Positions 8,130-16,500 of a DNA stretch of 44,306 nt are shown here, piece by piece. Below the pieces are notes generated by a model. It saw only the letters and a program-made list of their open reading frames with translations. It was not told where the DNA came from and did not search any database. The position numbers and the translations under genes were made by a program. Each line of letters starts with the position of its first letter. The stretch's first letter is position 1. This DNA comes from Candidatus Thiosymbion oneisti (GTDB taxonomy: Bacteria > Pseudomonadota > Gammaproteobacteria > Chromatiales > Chromatiaceae): positions 1-44,306 of the forward strand of contig NZ_FLUY01000766.1 of the NCBI RefSeq assembly GCF_900092655.1. Reading direction: 5' to 3'.

Positions 8130-9497
8130 TCACTCCTCGGCGTGACGGCCCAGGATATTCAGACCCTTGAGTACATTCAGTGCCTCGTTGAGCGCATAGT
8201 CCTCGGCGGCCAAGGGCTGTTTCTCCGTTACGGTCTCATCTTTTCCGGCCTCATCGTCCGTGGCCTTGTCTTTGCCGTCCGGATCTTTACTGGCCGGATC
8301 TTTGCCGGCCGGTTCCTTATCATCCAGGTGATGGTGCAAATCCACTTCCTTCAATGGTGCCACGCTCGGCTTCTCCGTAACGCTGAGCTCGCCTCTGACC
8401 AGCTCGATATCGGGCTTGATCCCATGGGCCTGGATGGAGTGACCGGAAGGGGTATAGTATCTCGCCGTGGTCAACTTGAGCGCCGTGGCATCGTCTATGG
8501 GCACGATGGTCTGTACCGAACCCTTACCGAATGTGGGGTAGCCCATGATGATGGCGCGTTTGTGGTCCTGGAGTGCCCCGGCTACGATCTCCGAGGCCGA
8601 TGCGGACCCGCCGTTGATCAGCACCACGATGGGGGCACCCTTGAGCACGTCGTCCGGACCGGCTTTGAACTGGAGCTCCGAGTCCTCACCCCGACCTTTC
8701 GTATAGACGATGATCCCTCCCACGAGGAAGGCATCGCTCACGCCGACGGCGCTGTTGAGGACACCGCCCGGATTGTTTCGCAGATCCAGGACCAGGCCCT
8801 TGAGCCTGCCGTCGTTTGCTTTCTCGAGTTCGTTCAGGGCCGAGAGCAGATCCTCGGTGGTACGTGACTGGAAGTGGGAAATACGCACATAGCCGTATCC
8901 CGGCTCGAGGGTTCGGCTCTTGATGCTCGCCACCTGGATGATGTCCCGCTCCAGATCCAGGTTGAAAGGCCGGTTCACGCCCTCCCGCAGGATGGTCAGG
9001 GTGATTCGCGTGCCGGGCTTGCCGCGCATGGTGTTGACGGCATCGTTCAGGCTCATACCTTTTACCGGCTTGTCATCGATTCGTATGATCAAATCCCCGG
9101 TTTTGATTCCGGCGCGCTGGGCGGGGGTATCGTCGATCGGGGCGATCACCTTGATGAACCCATTCTCCATCCCGACCTCTATCCCCAAGCCTCCGAACTC
9201 GCCGCTGGTGCCGACCTGTAGCTCGCGGTACTCCTCCTGGTCCAGGTAGGTGGAATGGGGATCGAGCCCCGAGAGCATGCCGCGGACGGCACTCTTGAGC
9301 AGCTTCTTGTCATCCACCGGTTCCACATACTCGCCCTTGATGCGCCCGAAGACCTCGGCAAAGATGCGCAGCTCCTTCAGAGGCAACTCGTCGTGTGCCT
9401 GTTCCTCCTCAGCAAGGATTACCCCGATAGAGCCGCCGGCAGCGGCAAGGAGCAGGCCGATTGCAAACGTCATGATCGATCGGAATGGGTTCTTCAT
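8130..9497 (-). CDS. ctpA: Carboxyl-terminal processing protease CtpA (peptidase S41)
   Basis: 455 residues. An N-terminal signal/anchor (about residues 5-28) exports the protein to the periplasm. A PDZ domain (about 95-180, with GLGIEVGMENG and the GDLIIRIDDKPV core) binds substrate C-termini. The S41 catalytic domain follows. The GGSASASEI motif places the nucleophile at Ser300 with Lys325 in YPTFGKGSVQT, the Ser-Lys dyad of this family, and Asp311 also fits. The C-terminal ~70 residues are a low-complexity Lys/Asp-rich segment (KDPASKDPDGKD) before a short conserved end. It lies directly downstream of envC, a common pairing in Gammaproteobacteria that fits a role in trimming envelope hydrolase systems. 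Confidence 0.92.
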   Translation of the reverse strand: MKNPFRSIMTFAIGLLLAAAGGSIGVILAEEEQAHDELPLKELRIFAEVFGRIKGEYVEPVDDKKLLKSAVRGMLSGLDPHSTYLDQEEYRELQVGTSGEFGGLGIEVGMENGFIKVIAPIDDTPAQRAGIKTGDLIIRIDDKPVKGMSLNDAVNTMRGKPGTRITLTILREGVNRPFNLDLERDIIQVASIKSRTLEPGYGYVRISHFQSRTTEDLLSALNELEKANDGRLKGLVLDLRNNPGGVLNSAVGVSDAFLVGGIIVYTKGRGEDSELQFKAGPDDVLKGAPIVVLINGGSASASEIVAGALQDHKRAIIMGYPTFGKGSVQTIVPIDDATALKLTTARYYTPSGHSIQAHGIKPDIELVRGELSVTEKPSVAPLKEVDLHHHLDDKEPAGKDPASKDPDGKDKATDDEAGKDETVTEKQPLAAEDYALNEALNVLKGLNILGRHAEE

Positions 9498-9539
9498 CGG
9501 GATATCACTGAAAAGCTGTTTGGTTAAATAGACTGAAAC

Positions 9540-10802
9540 TTAGGTACTCGGTGGGAGCAGAGAAGTTTCGACGCGTTTCGCTGCCGAGGTATCGGCGGCG
9601 GACTCACGTCCCGACCCGACATCGGGCCGACACCACTGCTCGGGGTTCAGGGGACGGCCCCGGTAACGGATGGCGAAATAGAGCCCGGGCGACAGGCGGC
9701 CACCGCTACTACCGCTCAGCGCGATCGTTTCGCCGGCGGCAACCCACTCCCCCCGTTCCTTGAGCAGGGCCTGGTTATGGCCGTAAAGTGTCATATAATC
9801 GTCGTCATGTGCGATGATGAGTAACAGCCCGAAACCCCGCAACCAATCCGCATAGGCCACTTGGCCATGGTAGACCGCCCGCACCTTGGCGCCTTCCTCC
9901 GCCCTCAGGACAACGCCATCCCAGCGCTGGATACCACCCGCCTTGCGACTGCCGTAGTGCGACAGCAGTGAGGCGTCGGCAAGCGGCCAGGCCAAGTGTC
10001 CGCGCAGCTGCTTTAGCGGCTGCAGCTTCTGATGCAGCTCCGCTTCGGGTAGTGCTCGGGCCTGCTGCTCGAGCCGTTCCAACAGTATGTGCATCTCCCG
10101 GGCCTGGGCACGCAACTCTTCGATGCGTTCCGCCCGGGTGGCGATGGTCTGCTCCAGGGAAGTCAAGAGCGCGGTGCGCTTGTCCTGCGCCATCATCAGG
10201 CGGGCCCGGGTCTCATCCCGGCTCTGTACCAACAAGACGAGCCGCCCCCTTTCCTTTGCTGCTTCCCGGACCAGGTCATCGAGTCTGCGCGCACGTTGGG
10301 TTACGGCTTCGATGCGCTGGATGCGGAAGCGGTTGAGGAACCCATAATAAGCCATGACTCGGCTCAGGCGATTGGAATCTTCCTGATTGAGCAGGATCCG
10401 GATATGGTTCTCCGGTCCCATGGCATACGCGGAACGCAACAGATTCTCCAGGGCAGTGCGTTCGCGGCCTAAGATTTCGCGCTCAACCACCAATCGGCTT
10501 TGGAGCTCCTCCAGAACCCGTTCCTGGTTACCGATCATCGTCATCAACCGGTGTACCGTCCGGGCCAGGTCAGCAATCTTGCGTTCGCGCCGCTCAAGCT
10601 CTGCCCTGAGCTCCTGCCGACGGCCACGGCGCACATCCAGGTTCTGCTCCAGGTCCCGTACCTGTTGCTCGATGTCGGCCAGATCGCGCTTGCGACCCTC
10701 GATGGCCTCATCTTCCGTCCCGGCCGGTACCAGTGTGGGAATCGACACCAGCAAGACGACAACCAGATGGAGTCGTCTCCGAATCAGACCGGGCGCACTC
10801 AA
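9540..10802 (-). CDS. envC: Murein hydrolase activator EnvC (degenerate LytM/M23 domain)
   Basis: 420 residues from a TTG start at 10802 that overlaps the yjbQ stop (TTGA). The longer frame to 11000 would run backwards through yjbQ and lacks a signal sequence, so it is rejected. From the TTG comes a clean signal peptide (RRRLHLVVVLLVSIPTLVPAG), then a long coiled coil (about 30-280) and a C-terminal LytM domain (about 300-410). The zinc ligands of active M23 peptidases are missing: where HxGxD is expected the sequence reads GIQRWDGVV. This is the hallmark of EnvC, which activates the amidases AmiA/AmiB at the division septum rather than cutting peptidoglycan itself. E. coli EnvC has 419 residues. 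Confidence 0.9.
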   Translation of the reverse strand: MSAPGLIRRRLHLVVVLLVSIPTLVPAGTEDEAIEGRKRDLADIEQQVRDLEQNLDVRRGRRQELRAELERRERKIADLARTVHRLMTMIGNQERVLEELQSRLVVEREILGRERTALENLLRSAYAMGPENHIRILLNQEDSNRLSRVMAYYGFLNRFRIQRIEAVTQRARRLDDLVREAAKERGRLVLLVQSRDETRARLMMAQDKRTALLTSLEQTIATRAERIEELRAQAREMHILLERLEQQARALPEAELHQKLQPLKQLRGHLAWPLADASLLSHYGSRKAGGIQRWDGVVLRAEEGAKVRAVYHGQVAYADWLRGFGLLLIIAHDDDYMTLYGHNQALLKERGEWVAAGETIALSGSSGGRLSPGLYFAIRYRGRPLNPEQWCRPDVGSGRESAADTSAAKRVETSLLPPST

Positions 10803-11218
10803 GATTCGGCCTCCGCGTCGGCCAGGATGGTGCAAACGACGGTCCGGTTGCGGCGGGGACCGTCGAACTCGCAGAAGAAGATATTCTGCCAGGTAGACAG
10901 GCCGAGCCGGCCTTCGATCACAGGGATGGTCTCCGACGGCCCCACCAGACCGGACTTGAGGTGCGCATCTCCGTTTCCATCCTGGACGTCGTGCTGCCAC
11001 ACACCCTGTGGGATCAGCTTGCGCAGCAGCTCGACCACATCCCGTTGCACACTATCGTCCCAGTTCTCCTGGATCATGAGGGCCGCGGTCGAGCCTTGGG
11101 CATAGACGGCCACCAGCCCGTTGCGTACGCCGCTGCGGCGCACCAGATCACGGACCTGGGGCGTAATATCGACCAGGGTCTCCCGCCTGTCCGTCCGCAA
11201 TTTGATCAGCTCGCGCAT
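10799..11218 (-). CDS. yjbQ: YjbQ/UPF0047 family protein
   Basis: 139 residues from the ATG at 11218, preceded by GGGAGAAAG. A longer frame would add about 32 non-conserved residues overlapping the upstream gene. Conserved family features are VAVYAQGSTAALMIQEN, HDVQDGNGDAHLKSGLVGPSE and the C-terminal LSTWQNIFFCEFDGPRRNRTVVCTI. The family has a small beta-rich fold; some members have a weak thiamine-phosphate synthase activity, but the physiological role is unsettled. It lies between a CoA-binding protein gene and envC, with a four-base overlap to envC. Confidence 0.85.
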   Translation of the reverse strand: MRELIKLRTDRRETLVDITPQVRDLVRRSGVRNGLVAVYAQGSTAALMIQENWDDSVQRDVVELLRKLIPQGVWQHDVQDGNGDAHLKSGLVGPSETIPVIEGRLGLSTWQNIFFCEFDGPRRNRTVVCTILADAEAES

Positions 11219-11240
11219 CCGTCTTTCTCCCGTGCCTTCT

Positions 11241-11648
11241 TCAGAACTGCCCCGTCCGCAGCAGGACCAGGGTACAGGCGTGTTCAAAAGGGATGCGGGC
11301 GTCCTTGAGGGCAAGCTCGAGGGCGTGCGATTCGGTTCCCGGGTTCAGGATCACCCGTCCCGGTGCCAAATCGAGGATGTCCGCAATCATCGCCTTGCTG
11401 CGTGCAGGCCCCAGGTACAGGGTGAGGGTATGAACCGGCCCTTGGATCCGACGCAGGTGGTTGACCACCGGGATGCGATCGATACGGCTCACCTTCGGAT
11501 GGCTCACCTTCGGATGCACCGGAATCACGTCGTAGCCCCGGTCATGCAGCAGCTTCACCGCCTGATAGGAGTAACGGGTCGGCTTCGGGCTCGCGCCTAG
11601 GACGACCACGGTCTGTTCCCGCGGCTTCAAATGGCTCCGCCGTTGCAC
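11241..11648 (-). CDS. CoA-binding domain protein (YccU-like)
   Basis: 135 residues, a single CoA_binding_2 Rossmann domain. VVVLGASPKPTRYSYQAVKLL is the N-terminal nucleotide loop; DVIPVHPK and the later GRVILNPGTES match the YccU family. The function of stand-alone members is not established; they resemble the CoA-binding domain of succinyl-CoA synthetase. A 15-bp direct duplication inside the gene (CTCACCTTCGGATGG/CTCACCTTCGGATGC on the plus strand, about 11489-11518) produces the repeated peptide HPKVSHPKVS. First gene of the five-gene minus-strand operon ending at 7562. Confidence 0.85.
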   Translation of the reverse strand: MQRRSHLKPREQTVVVLGASPKPTRYSYQAVKLLHDRGYDVIPVHPKVSHPKVSRIDRIPVVNHLRRIQGPVHTLTLYLGPARSKAMIADILDLAPGRVILNPGTESHALELALKDARIPFEHACTLVLLRTGQF

Positions 11649-11758
11649 GGCTTCGGCTTCCGTTAGTTAGTGGATGATTCACTGGGTTAGGCGTGCATTC
11701 TATCGCTTGGACTTTCGACGCAAAACTCGCACACGTCGTAACCCGATAAAAAAACCCC

Positions 11759-12173
11759 TGGCTCTTTATGGATTCCGGACTGCTTTGGAGTGCGCCGGCA
11801 AAGCGGCGCGACCGAATCAACCTCAGCGACGGGGGATACCAGCGGCGCTTGCCGAGAACCTGGGCAGCGGGTTCCACGTGCGCCGCGGCGACGGCGCCTT
11901 CCCCTGGCTGCAACGCCTGGCCGGGGATAGATGCGTCGCCAAATCCAAAGCGGCGGCGGGTTTGCAGCGTACATGCCGGCACCCCCGGTTACACCAGGTA
12001 GCGTGGGTTTCTACCAATACCGGGATAAGGTCGCCGCCGCACTCCAAAGTTTCCGCCGGACCGCTCCGGTTCGCCGCCTGCCGGTGCGTCCCTGCACGCA
12101 GACAGATGCTCACCACACTCGACGGTCGTGCCGGGGAGGGAGGATAGAACAGTCTGGAATCCATAAAGAGCCA
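11759..12173. mobile_element. MITE-like element, ~415 bp, 24-bp terminal inverted repeats
   Basis: The ends 11759-11782 (TGGCTCTTTATGGATTCC...) and 12150-12173 (...GGAATCCATAAAGAGCCA) are inverted copies with one mismatch over 24 bp. The flanks AAACCCC (11752-11758) and AAACCCT (12174-12180) could be a 7-bp target duplication with one change. Inside, CTTTGGAGTGCGCCGGC near the left end is mirrored by GCCGCCGCACTCCAAAG at about 12033-12051, giving a second, inner inverted pair. No transposase or other credible gene lies inside. It fills the gap between the CoA-binding gene and the foreign gene at 12184. Confidence 0.7.
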
Positions 12174-12183
12174 AAACCCTTTG

Positions 12184-13068
12184 TTAGAAACCAATTGATG
12201 TCAGATGTTTTTTCAGTGAATCTTCAATTTTGGATTTTCCTGCAATCTTGTTTTTATAAAAGATTGTTCTAATTCCGGATAGGTCAAAAGGTAGTCTTTC
12301 CCTATTGTCATCGCAAAGCAATATCGTCGGCTTATTGATTCCATGGGAATAACCGACCTCATAATATACATTTGGGTTGTCCGGGGTTATGTCGGCAATC
12401 ACGATAGCGGATTCCTGAATGGAATTTACAATGTCCTGAATGATCGGGTTTTGCGTAAAGATATCATCGGCTCGGATTGCATCGAATCCGAATTCTTTGC
12501 AGACCGGATTAATGACTTCATTATATAGCTCATCGAACTCCTCGGTAAATTGCATCACGACAAAGGCCTTCGGGATATCTTTGCTGATTTTTATCTCGGA
12601 TACGGTTAAAGGAGAATTACCACCAAAATAAAATGTAAGCTGGGACTTTTCCACGATTGCATTTGTGGCGCAAACCGACACATTGTCGACGAACAGATTG
12701 ATTTTCGAGCCTTTGACCGTGACTTTAATCGAGTATGTTTTATGGGCCGACAGTTGGGTACCGAGACCTGCAACAGACAGATTCTGAAATTGATTGTTTC
12801 TGAATATACCTATTCCATATGGCGCACCATTGTAATTCAATCCTACATGTACTTGAGCTTCGAGTCCATAGTTGAATACCAATTGGCAATGTGAGGAAGC
12901 AGCTTCCAATGTTACGTCGAATTCGATTTCACCATTTTCAAAATATATATCCGATTTCGTGAATGCATGACTGGGAGCACCCATTTCCAAATTCGCAGCA
13001 GGAGTTGGACGATATCTAAGTTCACCTTTCTCAAAGATCGTATTTCCCGACAGATTGATCCAGTTCAT
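12184..13068 (-). CDS. Fusion of a lectin-like beta-sandwich and an NDT/TIR-like nucleotide-processing domain
   Basis: 294 residues; I do not recognise a named family for the whole protein. Residues ~1-162 are beta-rich and resemble a concanavalin/LamG or DUF1080-like sandwich (GEIEFDVTLEAASSHCQLVF, YSIKVTVKGSKINLFVDNV). Residues ~166-294 look like a nucleoside 2-deoxyribosyltransferase/TIR-like Rossmannoid: FVVMQFTEEFDELYNEVI, IRADDIF, IVIADITPDNPNVYYEVGYSHG, KPTILL. The Glu in YYEVGYS sits where NDT-type enzymes carry their catalytic Glu. The gene is much more AT-rich than its neighbours and lies next to a MITE, so recent transfer is likely. It stands alone. Domains of this fold are often effectors that hydrolyse NAD or nucleotides in phage defence; that role here is inference. 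Start: ATG at 13068 with AGGAGT upstream. Confidence 0.75.
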   Translation of the reverse strand: MNWINLSGNTIFEKGELRYRPTPAANLEMGAPSHAFTKSDIYFENGEIEFDVTLEAASSHCQLVFNYGLEAQVHVGLNYNGAPYGIGIFRNNQFQNLSVAGLGTQLSAHKTYSIKVTVKGSKINLFVDNVSVCATNAIVEKSQLTFYFGGNSPLTVSEIKISKDIPKAFVVMQFTEEFDELYNEVINPVCKEFGFDAIRADDIFTQNPIIQDIVNSIQESAIVIADITPDNPNVYYEVGYSHGINKPTILLCDDNRERLPFDLSGIRTIFYKNKIAGKSKIEDSLKKHLTSIGF

Positions 13069-13587
13069 TTTTTTAACTCCTGTTTTTTGTTGTCAGCGCC
13101 AAGGGCAATCCGCCCGTCACCTGATCGTTCAGACTCTCCACTGTCTTTGCTGCCTCCCTGGCATCGGCAGATTCCGGCAATCCCTGTCGGAATGACGAGG
13201 TGGGGTCTGAACCATTACCCGCATGTTAGGCGATTGCCTCATGTCAGTCGATGGGCACGCTTCGCTTGGTGCATCCTGCAAGCAACCGTGGTCTGGAGGT
13301 CTCCGTGGAATGACCAAAGTCCTGGACTATCTTGATAGGCGTTTGCTTTGCCCATCCTACGGGCTGTCATCTCGACCGGAGGGAGAGATCCTGGACCGTA
13401 AAATCAGGCACATAATTCACAAGATTTCTCGCTTCGCTCGAATTGCGTTTCTCCAATCGATACGCAGCCGGGCAGGTCTGGAGAATACACTGAATAACCG
13501 GTTTCCGTCTTCTCGAATATGATTAAATACTTCATTGTAATGTAACAAAGTGCAACTATAACGTACCACAAATCTTTTCCGCTGCAA
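13069..13587. other. Gene-free stretch between the foreign gene and lhr
   Basis: No credible coding frame. It contains fragments that look like degenerate dispersed repeats, for example TTTGCCCATCCTACGGG near 13345 and GTCATCTCGACCGGAGG followed by ATTTCTCGCTTCGCTCGA (13365-13443). The last ~80 bases are AT-rich. Confidence 0.45.
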
Positions 13588-16500
13588 TCACCACCCGCGC
13601 CCTACCATTTTCCGGTGTTTGACGCTATCCCTACTCTTCCGCTCCTGGGTCAGGAGTTGCGCGTACTTGCGTTCCTCCTCGGCGCGCGGGGTGATAAAAA
13701 ACCGTATCTCACCGTTGATCCTGGCGGCCACCGGGATACCCTGGCGATACAGGACCCGGTTGCCGAGGATGGCGGCGACCCGCTCCCCAGGGGTAAGGAC
13801 ACCGGTGAGGTTGACCGGATCCGTGGCGCTGACGACCACCGGGGATTCAGGGCCCGGCTCGCGGTGGCGGCGCAGGGCGGCGACGGCCTCCGGGTGGGCG
13901 AATTGCTCGCCGCTGAAGCCGGTGACGAAGCGTCCGCCGCGCACCTCGCCCCTGGCCTCCAGGCGCCAATAGGCACGCAGCAGCTCGCGCCAGGGCGGCA
14001 GGCCCCGTTCGCGTTCCAGGATCCGGCGCATCACCAGGCCATAGCGTTGGATCAGCTGGTGCGCTAGTTTCTCCAGCCGGACACTCTGCGCTGCCGGCGA
14101 CTCGGGTTGGGCACCGGCGCCCGGTGTGGGCAAGGCGTCCCAGCGCCCGGCCCGGTCGATGGGGTCGATGGGGTCGATGGAGCTATTACCGCGCCGGCGG
14201 CGTGTGGTGACACTGCTTGCCGCCGGCGCGATCAGGGCACGCAGGCCGGCGAAGCCGTCCGCGGTGACCCGGCCGGCGGCCACCAGCTCACCGAGGGCGG
14301 TTGTGACCTCGGTACGCAACCGGCCGCTGTCGCTCACCAGATCGGCGAAGAAGCGGGCGCCGCGGGTCTGGAGCAGATCCAGCAGCAGCTCAGCGCGGGA
14401 CGAGAGTCCGCTGGCCTCTGCCGGGCCGTCCGCTTGCCATAGGGCAACCGTCTCGCGGCGCAGAATAGCGATGGGGGTGGTGCGTATCGGGGTCTTACCC
14501 CCCTGGCCCGGATGCAGTCTGAGCCAGAGATAGCGACCGCTGACCGTCAGGCTATCGAGCAGATCCGGGGTGTAGGCGGCAATGCGTGCAGGCAGGACCT
14601 CGGCCTCCCAAGCGGCGGCGGGGATGCTGAAGCCGGCGAGCCGGTCGAGCACGGCGCCGGTGCCCTCGATACCCTCTACCCGGTTGCCGGCCAGGCCCTG
14701 CCAGTGGAGCAGGAAGCGCATGTAGGCCGCCGGGCTCACGGGGGCGATCGCCTTGCGCAGTCCCTCCACCGTATAGCGGTTGATCCGCGCCAGCAGTCGG
14801 CGCTCGCACCATTGCTCGCCGGCCAGGTCCGGGTCGAAGCGGCCGCGCACGGCAAAGCCTTCCTGCTCCAGCGCCGCCAGGGCCTGCTCCAGGTCACTCA
14901 CGGGCAGATCCAGCGGGCGGGCGAGATCCGCGGCCCGGACCGGTCCCAGGCACTCCAGGCGGCTACGGATGACTTCACGCAGGGCGTGATCCCGGTCCGC
15001 AGGGAGGGTGTCGCAAAAGGCATCGGTCACCTTTCGATCCCTTCTCCCTAGATCCCTCGCCTGCTCGGGACAGGCTCCCTCTCCCTGGGGGGAGGATGTC
15101 GCAAAAAATGACGCTCTTTGTAGGATGCGGTGAGCCGCCAGGGACGGCGGCGAACCGCATCGATGGATGGCGGTGTGTTCCACCAAGTTGGGCATGGCAC
15201 TATCCAACGATGCGGTTCGCGGCCTACCCGCCCCGTCCCTGGGGCGGGGCAGGCGCTCACCACATCCTACGGGCTCGCGCAGGGCGCTGTCTCGATCCCC
15301 TCTCCCCAACCCCTCTCCCGGTGGGAGAAGGGCTTTTGTGACCCGCTCCGCGGGAAACGGGATGCTCGATGGGATGCCGGCGACGATGGTTGGATCCAGG
15401 GGACAGACGGCGGCCAGCTCGGGCAGCCGTTCGGTGGCACACAGGATGACCGTGCCCCTCGGTATCTCCAGACGCACCGCGCGCTGCTCCGCGGCGAGCC
15501 GGGCAAAAAAACCCGTGCCGGCGCCCAGCTCGTCCCAGGTCAGGAATCCGGCCAGCAACAAGGCGTCGTGGAGTTCGTCCGGGTCAGTAATACTCGGCCA
15601 GGCCTGCTCGCGTATCTTGGCCACGGCGGCCGGGTCCGGACGGGCGAGCCGCGCGGCTTGGTCCTGGTCGATCAGACCCCGGGTACGAACAGCCAGGGTG
15701 CGCCGCTCCTCGGCGGGAGTGTCGTCGAGAAAGGCGTAGGGACGCGCGCCGATGACCTCTTCGGCCAGGGGCGAGGGCGCGGCCAGGTCGCGGGCGATCA
15801 CCTCGACCGCGCCGGACTCGATGCGCGCAAACAGGCGTTCCAGGCCTGCGGTATCCATGACCTCGGTGAGGCAGTCCCCCAGGGTTTGAGTGACCAGGGG
15901 ATGATCCGGGATCTCGCGCTCACCCTGGATGTTTTCGAGGCACGCGAGCTGGTCGGGAAAGATGAGCGCCACCAAATCCTCGGCCGCGGAGCGTTGGAAC
16001 TGGGGCGGCACCTTGCTGCCGCCGCGGTAGCGTCGTACCGCCAGGGCGGTAGTAGCGTTCCAGCGCCAGTGGGTGCCGAACAAGGGGACATCGAGCAGGG
16101 CCTGGGTCAGCAGCCGGTGCACCGTATCGCTCTTGAGGAAATGTTGAATGTCTTCCAGGGCAAAGCTGTGCACGGCGCCCAGGGAGAGGATGATACAGTC
16201 GTCCAGCGCCGCGGCCTGGAGCTCGAAATTGAAGGTGCGACAGAACCGCTTGCGCAGGGCCAGCCCCCAGGCACGATTGAGGCGCGAGCCGTAGGTCGAG
16301 TGCACCACCAGGTGCATATCGCCGACCTCGTCGAAGAAGCGCTCGAGGACGATCCGGTCCTGGGTGGGCAGCAGGCCCAGGGCCGCCTGGGCGGCCCCGT
16401 AATAGACCAACAATTGGTCGGCTGCCGCGGGCTCCAGGCCATAGGTATCCAGGAGCCAGGCCCGGGCCTGGTCAACCCCCGCCTCCAGCCGCTCCGCAAT

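Larger units (their letters stand above)
15010..15345 (-). repeat. Composite repeat inserted in frame in lhr
   Basis: In gene direction it carries GGGAGAGGGGTTGGGGAGAG (15305-15335), two GTAGGATG-type hairpins (15208-15270 and 15120-15162), the word CGCCATCCATCGATGCGG, a TTTTGCGACATCC word and a second GGGAGA-rich block. The same words occur in the same order at 27270-27400. The whole block is open in the lhr frame and contributes about 110 residues. Confidence 0.75.

Noticed and set aside
11674-12147. Frames inside the 415-bp element
   Set aside because: No protein-like features or ribosome sites; frames exist on all strands because of GC richness.
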